Positions 28,525 through 38,505 of a DNA stretch of 64,000 nucleotides are shown piece by piece. Origin of the DNA: Lachancea mirantina (Eukaryota; Ascomycota; Saccharomycetes; Saccharomycetales; Saccharomycetaceae); assembly GCA_900074745.1 (NCBI GenBank), contig LT598468.1:868001-932000 (forward strand), given 5' to 3'. Both the position numbers and the translations under genes were made by a program. Each line of letters starts with the position of its first letter. The stretch's first letter is position 1. The notes under the pieces are model-generated. The model was not told the origin of the DNA. It was given only the letters and a program-made list of their open reading frames with translations, and searched no databases.

Positions 28525-29439
28525 ATGCGGTTTAATAACACCTGTCAACACAAAGAATTGCGTCAGTTCAATATGGAGAGATCAAGTACACCTTCTTTGG
28601 TTGGAGTGTCCGTAAGAAGCATCAACGACTCTAGCAACCCGGATTTCAGCGATAACGCTAGCGTTTCTGTAGCAGAATCGCGTACGTCGCCAAAACTGCT
28701 CAACAAGATTCAGTCCTCGACAAATCTCAGCAAGACAGATTCTGCGTACACCAGTGTTGACGATCTGACACGTGAGGGCGCTCTGTTGACAGATGACAAC
28801 GATGTAGATTTGGACCAGGTGATTAATCGTCCAGGCGAACCCAGGGTCTCGGGCGAGCTGCGTCGCGCAGCTCGCCGGCCCAGAGCCGCTGTGAGGGCCC
28901 AATACACATCAGACGTGGGGCTCCGGAGATCACAACATTCGTCCACGTCGCTCGTCACGGCGACGGATCCGTTGCACGACTCTCGCAATTCTCGCAGTTC
29001 GTCGGTTCCTGCGGCGCCCGGAACGGCTCCCAACGACAAAATTCGCAACTCTTTCGGCGAGTTCATCCCAGACAAGTCTCACAGACCCCATTTGGCGCAT
29101 GGGGACTCGTACCAAAACATACACGAAGGTGAAGAAGACGAAGAGCGTGCCGGCAGAAGTTCTCGTCGGGAAAAACCGTCTACGGACTATTTAAGGTCTC
29201 TGTCGCGGTCTTTGAGCCGTGACGCACGCAAGACGCGTGCCATCGAAGAACTGAAAGATGCCAGGATGTACAGCACCAACAACTACAGTATCTCGCGAGC
29301 CGATCTCGAAAACGCCCCCCACGTGATCAAGGAAGAACGAGAGGAAGAAGAACAAGAAGGTGTTTTAATTGACGACGAAGGTAACGAAGAGTATCCACCA
29401 GAGCTAACCGAGGCAAAGATCAATGCGGGACACGATTGA
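28525..29439 (+). CDS. Ser/Arg-rich phosphoprotein-like protein of unknown function (YLR257W-like)
   Basis: A 304-residue, mostly disordered protein rich in Ser, Arg and Asp. Visible elements are an RSSSTPSL-type start after a second ATG (28573), a repeated LSRSLSRD motif near residue 225, TNNYSISRADLENAPH near 250 and an acidic tail. It is probably the counterpart of S. cerevisiae YLR257W, an uncharacterised phosphoprotein. The support is its position among HAP1 and an AIP5-like gene plus its composition, not a recognised domain. It ends in tandem stop codons TGA TAA and overlaps the next gene by 17 bp in another frame. The start at 28573 is an alternative to 28525. Confidence 0.72.
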   Translation: MRFNNTCQHKELRQFNMERSSTPSLVGVSVRSINDSSNPDFSDNASVSVAESRTSPKLLNKIQSSTNLSKTDSAYTSVDDLTREGALLTDDNDVDLDQVINRPGEPRVSGELRRAARRPRAAVRAQYTSDVGLRRSQHSSTSLVTATDPLHDSRNSRSSSVPAAPGTAPNDKIRNSFGEFIPDKSHRPHLAHGDSYQNIHEGEEDEERAGRSSRREKPSTDYLRSLSRSLSRDARKTRAIEELKDARMYSTNNYSISRADLENAPHVIKEEREEEEQEGVLIDDEGNEEYPPELTEAKINAGHD

Positions 29440-31735
29440 TAATCTCCAGAGCCTCATGGACGGCATCGAGTCGTTGATGGAAGGTGCCGACGAGTTTTCG
29501 GAGGAAATGGAGGTTGAAGAGGAGCCGGTGGAGAGCCAATTGGGCGAGATTGTGAAGGAACCTTTGCAGACAGATAGGAATAGTGATGAAAGTGAAGAAG
29601 CTGGGGAGATAAGAGTAGTTGGTGCTCGAACGGGATCAATTGAGTATCCAGACAAGGCTGGAAAGAAATTAGCTTCAGCTGATCAAGGTGAGATTATGGG
29701 ATCGGAATTGAAAGTCGTACAAGATGAGTCTGATCAGATAAGCGAACCCCAGCAGATCGGCGATGAAGAAGTTGATCAAGCGACGATAGATGTTGTTGCT
29801 GGAACAATGGGTGTTGCGGGTGGTGGGACTTGTCCGGGTGATGACATGTCTGAATTTGAGACGGGAGAGATCGAAGACCGGGCGGATGTTTCGGACTTTG
29901 AGGCTCCCGTTGAAGATTCGCCCAAGAATCCCGAAAATAGCAATTCCAAAGATTCTATAAGCGCTGATGAAGTTCTGGAGTCTTTGGATAGGGCTGCCGA
30001 GATTTTGCCCGCTCAAAGTGGCTCAATTAATACAATTCTGAAGAACGCGGATGCCACGGGCCCTTCTGGAAAGGACGTTATTGAAGTTTCACAAGGGGGA
30101 TCTTCAATTGAGCAAAATTCTATTTCCGAGGTAGATCAAGTTGTGGCTAGCGAGCTCAAGGTCAAGCTGGAGGATTCAAGCACGTCGATTACTGGCTTGA
30201 TTACGTCTGCTGATGTGTCGGTCGTTGATGTTAAAGAAATCAGCGACACCTACAGCCATGCAGAAGAAGAGACAGTGGCCGGGGAGAAAGCAAGCATTGC
30301 AGAAGCGGTATCTTCGCAGGAGAGTGGGGTTGATGAGGAAAATGATTTGGCGTCTCAACTCACTGATGAAGTTTCACCACTGGATGAGGGAGGCGCTGGT
30401 ACTCCGACATTGGAGCTAAAGACTGGCGAAATGGATGCCACTGCAGCAGATGAGCAGTTGCCTGAAGCTGGAGTACAATCCGATGATGTCAGCGGAGCAG
30501 AAAGCACTAGTGTCGAGACAACTGGTAGGCATGACGAAGACGTAAGGAAAGACGTCGGGGAGGAGATAGATGCAGGTGCGGAGGCAACTCCAAAGGAAGG
30601 TGACCGCGTCAAAGACGAGCTACAGAAGGGAATTAACACGACTCAGGAGAATCGCAAGCCCATGGACGAAGACACAAATGACTTGCAAATTGGCCCCACC
30701 TTAAATAAGGAAAAGGATGAAGCGGTTCAAGAAACCGATGAAAAATCTGATGTGATTGTTGAACACCGAATGACAGATGACGCCTTCCAGAAAGTTGCCT
30801 ATGTGGTCGAGAAGCCGGTGCATGAGCCAGAAGAAGAAAGCATCGATGACCTTGAAACTAGCAAAGGACCCGTGTCCCAAGCCGTTGATGTGGGTCAGAC
30901 TGTCAGCGATGGTGCGTTAAGTCAAGAGATAGAAGACACGACAATTGAAAAGCCGGCAAAGACCGAGAGTTTGGTTACAACCCCCCTTTCTCTCGACACC
31001 GACGAATTGGAACGAACCCAAGCCACCGGAGTTTCTTCAATCCACGCTGTAACAGATGCAGTAGAGGATCTAAGTCAGCTCAGGGATCCTCCTTCAAACG
31101 ACGAAAGTGAAAGTCTGGGAATGGAGGAGGACGTGGAAGCTGGCGAATCCTACTCACCCAAAGAACGGCAAGCTGAATTAAATCACAAGAGTGTCGACAA
31201 GCCTTCAGACAAAGGTGAGAAAACGGAACCCTCATTAGCCGTCCAAGATAGCGAATGTCAAACTGCTATCGCAGATATTACAGATGACATTGACGATCTA
31301 CTGCGGGAACTTGATTTTGTCGATGACTCTGATGCTGCGATGCTAATCAAGGAGATTGAAAACAAGAGCACCGGGAAGACCACGAAGCCACCCAGCACGG
31401 CTGCTGCCGACACCACGTCTGTGTCGCACTCAGAGATCCAACGGCTACTGGAAAACGAACCCGTATACATTTATACCTCCCTTGCCGGTGGTGGGTTCCA
31501 TATGCCCTCGCGAACCAACCGATTGGCACAAATATTGACTGCAAACCAGATCAAATTTACATATCGCGATCTGGGGACAGATCTAGAAGCGAAAAACGTT
31601 TGGAAACGGTTCAGCAAAGGCCGCTTGCTACCCGGTGTTGTGCGTGGCCGCGACGATATCATCGGCAACTGGGAAGAAATGGAAGATGCAAACGAGGATT
31701 ACAAAGTGAGAGAATTGATTTTCGAGACTCTTTGA
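29423..31735 (+). CDS. AIP5: Actin-interacting polarisome protein Aip5-like (YFR016C family)
   Basis: A 770-residue protein with a very acidic, disordered region (residues 1-670) and a C-terminal glutaredoxin-like fold (~675-770). The fold reads PVYIYTSLAGGGFHMPSRT, then LGTDLEAKNVWKRF and LLPGVVRGRDDIIGNWEE. The CxxC active site of true glutaredoxins is replaced by TSLAGGG, so redox activity is unlikely. S. cerevisiae Aip5 (1233 residues) has this build, binds Spa2 and promotes formin-driven actin assembly at the bud. This copy is shorter, mostly in the disordered part. Its ATG lies 17 bp inside the previous gene's end; in-frame ATGs at 29456 and 29477 are alternatives outside the overlap. 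That leaves no room for a separate promoter. Confidence 0.82.
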   Translation: MRDTIDNLQSLMDGIESLMEGADEFSEEMEVEEEPVESQLGEIVKEPLQTDRNSDESEEAGEIRVVGARTGSIEYPDKAGKKLASADQGEIMGSELKVVQDESDQISEPQQIGDEEVDQATIDVVAGTMGVAGGGTCPGDDMSEFETGEIEDRADVSDFEAPVEDSPKNPENSNSKDSISADEVLESLDRAAEILPAQSGSINTILKNADATGPSGKDVIEVSQGGSSIEQNSISEVDQVVASELKVKLEDSSTSITGLITSADVSVVDVKEISDTYSHAEEETVAGEKASIAEAVSSQESGVDEENDLASQLTDEVSPLDEGGAGTPTLELKTGEMDATAADEQLPEAGVQSDDVSGAESTSVETTGRHDEDVRKDVGEEIDAGAEATPKEGDRVKDELQKGINTTQENRKPMDEDTNDLQIGPTLNKEKDEAVQETDEKSDVIVEHRMTDDAFQKVAYVVEKPVHEPEEESIDDLETSKGPVSQAVDVGQTVSDGALSQEIEDTTIEKPAKTESLVTTPLSLDTDELERTQATGVSSIHAVTDAVEDLSQLRDPPSNDESESLGMEEDVEAGESYSPKERQAELNHKSVDKPSDKGEKTEPSLAVQDSECQTAIADITDDIDDLLRELDFVDDSDAAMLIKEIENKSTGKTTKPPSTAAADTTSVSHSEIQRLLENEPVYIYTSLAGGGFHMPSRTNRLAQILTANQIKFTYRDLGTDLEAKNVWKRFSKGRLLPGVVRGRDDIIGNWEEMEDANEDYKVRELIFETL

Positions 31736-31902
31736 AGTCAGCTGTTTTATACTATCTAGCTACTATTTATGCAAAGGTTCATTGAGCGATATACATGCAT
31801 TTCTTCGACTATAAGACGACAGACCGGGCCAAATTTCAAAATAAACGGATTTTCAAGAATATATTTCGACTAGATAAATTGGAGAAAGTCGGCGACCCAC
31901 GA

Positions 31903-32607
31903 TTACTTCCCATTGCCACCTTCGTCGCTCCAGTTCAAATTGAACCGACCCTCTGGAACAACGTATTTTTGGATTTTTTCGACCACTTCGTCGGCCGTAC
32001 TGGCGACTTGGATGATACGCCCATTTTTCTCGCTAATGAAACCAGCCTGGATCGCATTGCCGACAAACTCCAACAACGAGTCGTAAAACCCGTCTATGTT
32101 GAACAGAACCACCGGCTTGTTATGTATCCCCAGCTGAGACCACGTGATACATTCCATGATTTCTTCCAGAGTTCCGTATCCTCCGGGCATGGCGACGAAG
32201 GCGTCAGCCTCCGTCGCCATAAGCCGTTTGCGCGTGTGCATGTCGGGCACCACCGTAGTTCTACCGTACTCCTGGCTTATGGGGGTCCAACCGTGGTGAT
32301 TTTCGACGGATTTCTTGATTTCTTCGTTCACAGCACCGACGTCTTTGTCGTCGTCCCGTTCTTTCGAAACCAAAGCACTGGGGATGATCCCATGGACACT
32401 GCCTTGTCCGTCTGGACCCATGGTCGCTTTGGCGATCTCGCCCATAAGACCCGTGGTTCCCCCGCCGTAAACGAGTTTCCAATTCAGTTGGTACAAAAGC
32501 TCGCCTAATTTGCGAGCTTCGCGCGCGTATTTGGTGTCTTTGCCAAACGACGATCCACAGTAAACGCACACCGTGCTCACTGCCGTCAAAGTCTCTGTTT
32601 CTGTCAT
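31903..32607 (-). CDS. LOG1: LOG-family (lysine-decarboxylase-like) nucleotide hydrolase, YJL055W-like
   Basis: A 234-residue cytosolic enzyme of the LOG family. Members remove ribose-5-phosphate from N6-modified or unusual nucleoside monophosphates; S. cerevisiae YJL055W is linked to detoxifying purine and pyrimidine analogs. The phosphate-binding [14 protein letters not shown] (near residue 45) and the family signature [17 protein letters not shown] (near 138) are intact. S. cerevisiae YJL055W and ZAP1 (YJL056C) are neighbours; here they are divergent across 1.25 kb. Convergent with AIP5. Confidence 0.92.
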   Translation of the reverse strand: MTETETLTAVSTVCVYCGSSFGKDTKYAREARKLGELLYQLNWKLVYGGGTTGLMGEIAKATMGPDGQGSVHGIIPSALVSKERDDDKDVGAVNEEIKKSVENHHGWTPISQEYGRTTVVPDMHTRKRLMATEADAFVAMPGGYGTLEEIMECITWSQLGIHNKPVVLFNIDGFYDSLLEFVGNAIQAGFISEKNGRIIQVASTADEVVEKIQKYVVPEGRFNLNWSDEGGNGK

Positions 32608-32829
32608 CGTCCCTTAATTCCTAATTTCTGATCTCAAGTTCCCGTCTTGTAGTTACTCAAACTTTGCGCTGCAAAAGGCAATTGATTTACACAAGTGTTG
32701 GCTTGTTTGCTTGGTTCTGATAGTCCTGTAAATACCACCCTTTATATACAATCTGGAATTCTCTGTGATTCACACTGGCTTGCTAGCTTCAGCTTGTTAC
32801 CTTTACTTATCGAGAAGCCTGTTACATCC

Positions 32830-32860
32830 GGCCGGGAAAGCCGGCCCCAGCCGGGGGGCC
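32830..32860. repeat. Overlapping GC-rich hairpins
   Basis: GGCCGG-GAAAG-CCGGCC (32830-32846) is a perfect 6-bp hairpin. GGCCCC (32843-32848) also pairs with GGGGCC (32855-32860). The two share bases and are mutually exclusive. Several CGG/CCG triplets could also serve zinc-cluster factors. Confidence 0.75.
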
Positions 32861-33314
32861 ACGATAACCTACGTGTGTGCGGGTAACTAAACCGCACGAG
32901 ACTTGCAATGACGGACGAGACGGCGGAATACAGCCAAGAGAACGTCAACGTGAGTTATATTGGCGTTGCGTTTTACAGGTGCATCTACCAATCGGTTCTA
33001 TATATGTATATATATGACATATATTGGTGCGAGGCTTTAACGACGCGTTGAGAAGGAAGAAAGGAAAAGAGAAAAGTTACCCGGCTTTAGAAATTCCGCA
33101 CAGAATTATACTCGTGAAACGCGATGTTAGTTATCACGTGACTTCTCACATCAAATCGCCTTTTACGGATCGCATTGTACGACTGATCTCCCCCTTCCCC
33201 TCTTCTTCTTTCCCGTTCCGTTCCTCTCCGTTCCGTCTTTTTTTTTTCAAATTTGCCGCCGCCGATTTCCGTTCCCCCGAGGCTTGGGCGGCTAGCACCC
33301 CCTGAAAATCTGAC

Positions 33315-33322
33315 TATAAAAG
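33315..33322 (+). promoter_or_regulatory. TATA box about 540 bp upstream of ZAP1
   Basis: A consensus TATAAAAG. If it drives ZAP1, the leader is some 450-500 nt long and contains at least three short upstream open frames. It may instead drive a separate non-coding transcript. Confidence 0.5.
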
Positions 33323-33503
33323 GCGAGAGGCAAAGAACGCCACTCTGAAGATAACAACACGACACAAGAGAAGAAGCATAACCCTTGGTCAGAACTGTTT
33401 TATCGCTGTGCGCTACGTGACCCTCAAGCTACTACTCTGGAACCCCATCCGATACCTATAGCTACCTGTAGCACCGCCGGACGAATCGGCTGAGACGACA
33501 TAC

Positions 33504-33590
33504 CACGTGATATCCACATATACATCACAGTTAACGGATAAAGTCACGTGCTTGGCTCGTGAATGGTTTGAGAGACGAAGTGCCCACGTG
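33504..33590. promoter_or_regulatory. Cluster of three CACGTG E-boxes
   Basis: CACGTG occurs at 33504-33509, 33545-33550 and 33585-33590, all within 87 bp. A fourth lies at 33135-33140. CACGTG is bound by Cbf1, Pho4 or Tye7-type bHLH factors in yeasts. Confidence 0.6.
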
Positions 33591-33860
33591 ACCTTTTTTG
33601 TTTTTTTGTGCGGATAGCATTCACGTTCATAACCCACAGGGTCGATGCGAATCCCAATTCTGACCCCACTCGGCTAGAGCTGCAATGGGCAAAGAATTTT
33701 GAATGGGACTCATGCGCTATTCAAACGTTCCGGCGATTCCTGACCAAGACTAATTGATATAGCGCCGAGGAGTTTACATTAGAAAGCTGGTCTCTTTCAT
33801 ATCGAATCGATTTGTCCCTACACTCGCGTACCAAGCCGCTGAGAGAAACAAGCTATATCC

Positions 33861-36086
33861 ATGAGCAATTCCAAGGGCGTAGTCCACGGCCATTTTCACA
33901 ACTTCAACAACGTGACGTACGTCCACGGCCATGTACATCAGCGGAAATCCTCAGCAAGAGACAGTGATGACCCCACAACAGATTCTTTGGCCAAGACCTC
34001 GGAGAAAAACGACGGCGGCAGCGGTAGCTCCGAAGTTGTAGACGACCTTCCCCGTGACTCCACTATGACTACGTCGCTTTCGGAAAAGGAGAAATCCTCA
34101 GACATGTTGAAGCTCGGTGACCCCGATATATGTTCTCAGTTTGTCGACTGCCAGCATTTCGAATTTATCAATTTCCACAATTTAAACCTTTTCGATGAAA
34201 AGAATGCCGCGAAATCCGTCGGAGCTGAAACCAGTGCAGACGTCGACTCGGGTCCTTTGAAACGACGCAAACTCCACGACTGTGCATGCCAGCCCCGACT
34301 CGTAGAAGTATGCTGCGACACCGAACACGAGTCTGGAATCATAACGCCTCAAGATGTCAAAGAGGCGCCCATTTACGAAAGAAGTCCACAGTCTCCAGTT
34401 TCTCAACCTCAAAAAATTTATCTGCCGTCCCACGCACATCTGAATCACAATCCACAAGAGGCGCATGCACTTGGCGCAGGCGCTATTGCAGGCCTCATTG
34501 GCTGCGATCTCACTTGTCAACCAGATGTCTCCGAAAATGATCAGAGTTTCCAAGAGTTTTGTGATCAGTGCATAAATCTAAACGCGGAGGACGACGTACC
34601 TAGCAGCCATCCACATCCGCATGTGCATAGCCACAAACAAGTTCATTCCAAAAGACACGCTCCTGTCAATATGAATTCGGCTTCAGATACAAGAACTTCC
34701 CAGCATGCCCACTCCAATGCCGAACAAAACCATGAACATGTCGTGGACCCGGCGATCGATTTGAGAATCTTGGAAGATCTCACTAGCATATCGAACATGT
34801 GTCAATTCCCTTTCAATAATCAATCTTCATCGCAAGGATCTGACAACAATACAAACCATCATCATCACCATCATCACCATCACCACAACCACCCTTGTGG
34901 TGTCAAAAGTCTTGGCAAAGTCAAAGATGAACCCGTCCAAGGTCTAGATCAGGCTTTTGATAAAACTGAACACAAAGATACCCTAGACTCTTACTTTCAA
35001 GAACATCCGTGTTTTCATCATCATCACACAATTGAACTGCACCCACACTCCACTTTATCCTCGTTGCAAGCGCCTGCCACTGCCTGTTTTAACACCGAGA
35101 GAGACCTTGTTGTTGACAACTGCGAACCCATCGTCAATGCAACTGCAAGCGACCAGCAGAAGGCGTCTACAGAAAAGCCTACAGTTGCAGATCCTCAAAA
35201 CATCATAAGCTTCAATTGGTATATCGATGGGAGTGGATCCCCCGTGGAATGCAAATGGTCTCATTGCGATCAACTATACACGAACTTGGTCGACCTGCAA
35301 TCACACATTTTGAAAGATCATATCTTGAATGATCCTTTACCCACTGCGGTTTTACCCACGCCGCAAGGCCATTACGATTGTGAATGGGAAAAATGTACCT
35401 TTGAAGCAGAGGACACGTTTAGTCTGATGAATCACATTAACGGCGAACATGGTATCGGATTCGACATGAAAGTTGTAGACAGTAAAGCCCTCAACGAAGA
35501 ATCCGAAAATCATCAATTTTTGCATTCTGGAACGTATCCGATCAAAGCTTCTAAGAACTCGCTCATTTGCAAGTGGGACGGCTGTATGCGCGAGTTCCCC
35601 AATGAAAAGGAACTCAATGATCATATAGAAAACAATCATGTTCCTCGTGGCCAATCCTCATACGTTTGTCTTTGGGAAGGCTGCAACAAGAAAATCTCAC
35701 AGCGTCAAAAATTGCAAAGACACTTGCGGGTTCATACGAAATACAAGCCTTTCAAGTGCCAAGTCTGTTCCAAGTGTTTCTCTACGCAGGACATTTTACA
35801 GCAACACATGCGGACCCACTCAGGTGAAAGACCGTTTATCTGCAACCACTGCGGCAAAGGGTTCGCCACATCAAGCTCACTCAGAATTCATATCAGAACT
35901 CACACGGGCGAAAAACCTCTTCAATGTAAAGTATGTGGAAAACGATTCAATGAAAGTTCAAACCTGAGTAAGCATATGAAGATTCACGAACGAACCTTTA
36001 AATGTGAACATTGTAAGAAAAGCTTTGATTTTTTGGAACAACTTCAAGCGCATTGCTCCAAGTGTGCTTCTGGTCAAAAACATTAG
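33861..36086 (+). CDS. ZAP1: Zinc-responsive transcription factor Zap1
   Basis: A 741-residue C2H2 regulator of zinc uptake genes. The His-rich N-terminus VHGHFHNFNNVTYVHGHVH matches S. cerevisiae Zap1. The CQHFEFINFHN block corresponds to activation domain 1. A pure His tract lies near residue 335. Two sensor fingers sit near residues 460-530 (CKWSHC..., CEWEKC...). Five DNA-binding fingers follow (570-705): CKWDGC, CLWEGC, CQVC, CNHC, CKVC, with TGEKP/SGERP linkers. The last CEHC-x12-H-x3-C is a degenerate eighth finger, as in S. cerevisiae. In the known protein, zinc represses the activation domains. Convergent with EFM2, 67 bp apart. Confidence 0.96.
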   Translation: MSNSKGVVHGHFHNFNNVTYVHGHVHQRKSSARDSDDPTTDSLAKTSEKNDGGSGSSEVVDDLPRDSTMTTSLSEKEKSSDMLKLGDPDICSQFVDCQHFEFINFHNLNLFDEKNAAKSVGAETSADVDSGPLKRRKLHDCACQPRLVEVCCDTEHESGIITPQDVKEAPIYERSPQSPVSQPQKIYLPSHAHLNHNPQEAHALGAGAIAGLIGCDLTCQPDVSENDQSFQEFCDQCINLNAEDDVPSSHPHPHVHSHKQVHSKRHAPVNMNSASDTRTSQHAHSNAEQNHEHVVDPAIDLRILEDLTSISNMCQFPFNNQSSSQGSDNNTNHHHHHHHHHHNHPCGVKSLGKVKDEPVQGLDQAFDKTEHKDTLDSYFQEHPCFHHHHTIELHPHSTLSSLQAPATACFNTERDLVVDNCEPIVNATASDQQKASTEKPTVADPQNIISFNWYIDGSGSPVECKWSHCDQLYTNLVDLQSHILKDHILNDPLPTAVLPTPQGHYDCEWEKCTFEAEDTFSLMNHINGEHGIGFDMKVVDSKALNEESENHQFLHSGTYPIKASKNSLICKWDGCMREFPNEKELNDHIENNHVPRGQSSYVCLWEGCNKKISQRQKLQRHLRVHTKYKPFKCQVCSKCFSTQDILQQHMRTHSGERPFICNHCGKGFATSSSLRIHIRTHTGEKPLQCKVCGKRFNESSNLSKHMKIHERTFKCEHCKKSFDFLEQLQAHCSKCASGQKH

Positions 36087-36153
36087 TTACTACACTTTTG
36101 CATAACTCTCTCCTCTATCAGCATTTAGTTTCTTAAGCAAATCGTTTAAATTA

Positions 36154-37425
36154 CTACCATGACAATTCTTTGTATATATAGTTGACATGACCCCAGTCGT
36201 CGACTCCGCTATGTCGAGCTTCGGAGACAGTTCGGAGTCCTTCGCTATCAATTAAATCCCATAAACGTTGCCGCTCTTGTGCGTATCGGTCTCGAATCGG
36301 TATTTCGAGACATGCGATGCCCTGGTGTGACAAGAATTGAGATAACATATTGACAATCAGCTTAACGTGCTGCGCAGAATAGACAGGGTCCGCAATTAAA
36401 ATGAGATCAAATTTCCCGGGTCCATGTGCTTCGATGAAATCCGATGGATCGTTCCAATCAAGAGTCTCTGCTATGACTTGAAGGGCATTGTCCTCAGGAT
36501 GCAGGTTATTTAAATTGACGTTATGGGCCAAATTGGGCACAATTTCGGGCAAATCTGTGAGAATAATTGTAGTTTTTTGGGCTTGCAATTTTTCAAGAGT
36601 CTTGCAGGCAAACGCTATACCTACAAGCCCCGTTCCGGCTCCCAATTCTAAAACTCTCAAATTTCCGCTTTTCGGAGTTTGGTAATGGGGATAATTCCTG
36701 CAAACTTGTTCGGCTAAGACAAGGGAGGACCCCCAAGTTTTAAAGCCGAGATTATCGGCGGTCAACGCCGGTTCATGTAATTTAATGGGAGTTTGCAGAT
36801 ACTCAAGGGTGAACAGTCTGGTCTTGGACGGCTGTGCCGTTCTACCACACATTTCAGAGATACGCATGCTGGCCGATTTTAAGACTTGCTCGTTCAACAA
36901 ATCTTGACGTTCCTGCTTTTCGTATTTTGCCAGGATACTGGTAAAATATGCCAACAGTTCCTGCACGCTTGAACTAGAACCGAGAAGCATGATTCTTGTA
37001 CACAACTCTTGCAAGTTGTTCACTGAAACATGGGAATAGTTTATATACCATTCTAACGTTTCCTGGGCAAAATCAACAGATATTTGCTTCTTTTCCAAAA
37101 TGTCATCAACGTTGGTCGCATGATCCTGGGTACCAGAATTGAAATTGATCTCATCGTTAGGCCTTAAAAGTGAAAGTATGGTCAAAATAACAGTTGCAGG
37201 TGCAATAGCTACGTAGGGAAGGTCCATTACTTGAAAAGGACTTAGGTTCTGTCCGGACTCCTTGGTCGTGGTGGTAACCATGAGGGCAGGCCCAAACATC
37301 TCGGGTTCGGATGTCCTGATCTTGAGACAGGACTCGGGCTCACCAAGTTCGGCCCTGGTATACCTTCGTACACCCTCGTGCGAAAAGAAATCTAATGGAT
37401 CAAACATATCTCCATTCTCAATCAT
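36154..37425 (-). CDS. EFM2: Protein-lysine methyltransferase Efm2 (elongation-factor methylation)
   Basis: A 423-residue seven-beta-strand methyltransferase of the METTL21-like group. S. cerevisiae Efm2 methylates lysines in eEF2 and eEF3. The SAM-binding motif VLELGAGTGLVGIAFA is near residue 255, preceded by TADNLGFKTWGSSLVLAEQV. The post-I acidic ILTDLPEIV and the FDLILIADPVYSAQH motif (DxxY-type) follow. The N-terminal ~200 residues are a helical extension. Its place next to the IKS1-BIT61 genes fits YBR271W beside BIT2 (YBR270C). The length matches S. cerevisiae (419). Efm3 is the other possible family member, but synteny favours Efm2. Confidence 0.9.
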   Translation of the reverse strand: MIENGDMFDPLDFFSHEGVRRYTRAELGEPESCLKIRTSEPEMFGPALMVTTTTKESGQNLSPFQVMDLPYVAIAPATVILTILSLLRPNDEINFNSGTQDHATNVDDILEKKQISVDFAQETLEWYINYSHVSVNNLQELCTRIMLLGSSSSVQELLAYFTSILAKYEKQERQDLLNEQVLKSASMRISEMCGRTAQPSKTRLFTLEYLQTPIKLHEPALTADNLGFKTWGSSLVLAEQVCRNYPHYQTPKSGNLRVLELGAGTGLVGIAFACKTLEKLQAQKTTIILTDLPEIVPNLAHNVNLNNLHPEDNALQVIAETLDWNDPSDFIEAHGPGKFDLILIADPVYSAQHVKLIVNMLSQFLSHQGIACLEIPIRDRYAQERQRLWDLIDSEGLRTVSEARHSGVDDWGHVNYIYKELSW

Positions 37426-38505
37426 TTAGAGCCAAATTTCGAGTTTTTGGTAGCTCATCGCTCTCTGTTTCAAGCTGCCCAACCAACTGTGTGTGAAAAA
37501 TTGTTCCAGCGAGAAAACGATTATAATGTGGACTCAAAAACAGTAAATGAAAGACACAGATGAACTTATTGGAATTTGGCACATTAAATTTGAATTTCGA
37601 TGTTTGATTTACGTATAGCCTTTTTCAGACAATTTGTGGCACATTGGGCGCTGTGATTTAACTCATTCAAGATTATTGACGATTCGAAACTGTCATCGAT
37701 TTCGAAGGGGCTAAGTAGGTGAAGGAACAGAGTGAAAGACGGTCAAGACGGTAAAAGAATTAGTTAAATATAGGATTCAGGGAAGGGAGGGTTTACAGTG
37801 TGGTAGTAACTAATAAAAATCATTGGCCAACTGAACAGGCCGTGCTTCAAGGTCATCAGCTCAAGCATGAAATACAACAAAGCCGTACCCAAAATTACCA
37901 AAATGATGTTTTCCAGTTCAAGGATTAAAATATTCAAATTTTAGATTGCTGCATGCACAACCCTGTGGCCAATGCATTAATGCGGACAAACAAGTTCAAT
38001 GCGGAGGAGGTTCAGAGACGGCGGCATTGAGGAATTGGGTGACCTAGAAGACAGGAAATAAAGACGGTAAAGACATGCCCAACTGTACCGCAACAAATTA
38101 CACCGCAAGTGGAAAAAATGATCGACCACTGTTCGAAGTACCTTCATCTTTTGAATTTAAAACTGGTAAGTTTTGAACCTCCAAGATCAAGACTACAAAC
38201 GCCCAATGCAAGATGAGAAAAAACCTATGAAACCTTCGAAAACTGTTTTATAGTTTCCATAATATTTATTTGACATATTGTGGTATTCATTTATTCTGTT
38301 TGATGACTTGTTCGGAGTTCGGACTCTTGTCACGAGATTTATTGATGATCTTTAATTAACATGGATCACTGTCAGCTCCGGAACGACAACTGACAGACGT
38401 TGAAGTTAAGCCATTCTAAAGCTCTTCAACTTAATTTGAACCCCATTAAGGATTGGATTTAGCCCTGTTTTGACCACTTCCACATAGCCACATCGGCGTT
38501 GAACT
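37426..38505. other. Divergent intergenic region, EFM2 / IKS1
   Basis: About 1.1 kb between start codons. Several short open stretches exist (minus strand 37752-37908, hydrophobic, without a good start; plus strand 37953-38030, 25 codons), but none is convincing. No RNA gene recognised. Confidence 0.45.

Larger units (their letters stand above)
32608..33860. promoter_or_regulatory. Long LOG1/ZAP1 divergent control region
   Basis: A 1.25-kb region between two start codons. It holds a GC-rich double hairpin (32830-32860), TA-rich DNA near 33000, a pyrimidine tract (33188-33250), a TATAAAAG at 33315 and four CACGTG boxes (33135, 33504, 33545, 33585). No perfect ACCTTNAAGGT zinc-response element was found. 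Confidence 0.6.

Noticed and set aside
29413-29442. Programmed +1 frameshift joining the YLR257W-like gene to AIP5
   Set aside because: No known yeast shift heptamer is present, and the upstream frame ends in TGA TAA. It stays only as a minor option in the overlap finding.
33341-33860. Zinc-response elements for Zap1 autoregulation
   Set aside because: No ACCTTNAAGGT match was seen; only partial resemblances.
37752-37908. Hydrophobic minus-strand frame between EFM2 and IKS1
   Set aside because: No ATG at its head, a stop just upstream and no acceptor site that would bypass it.
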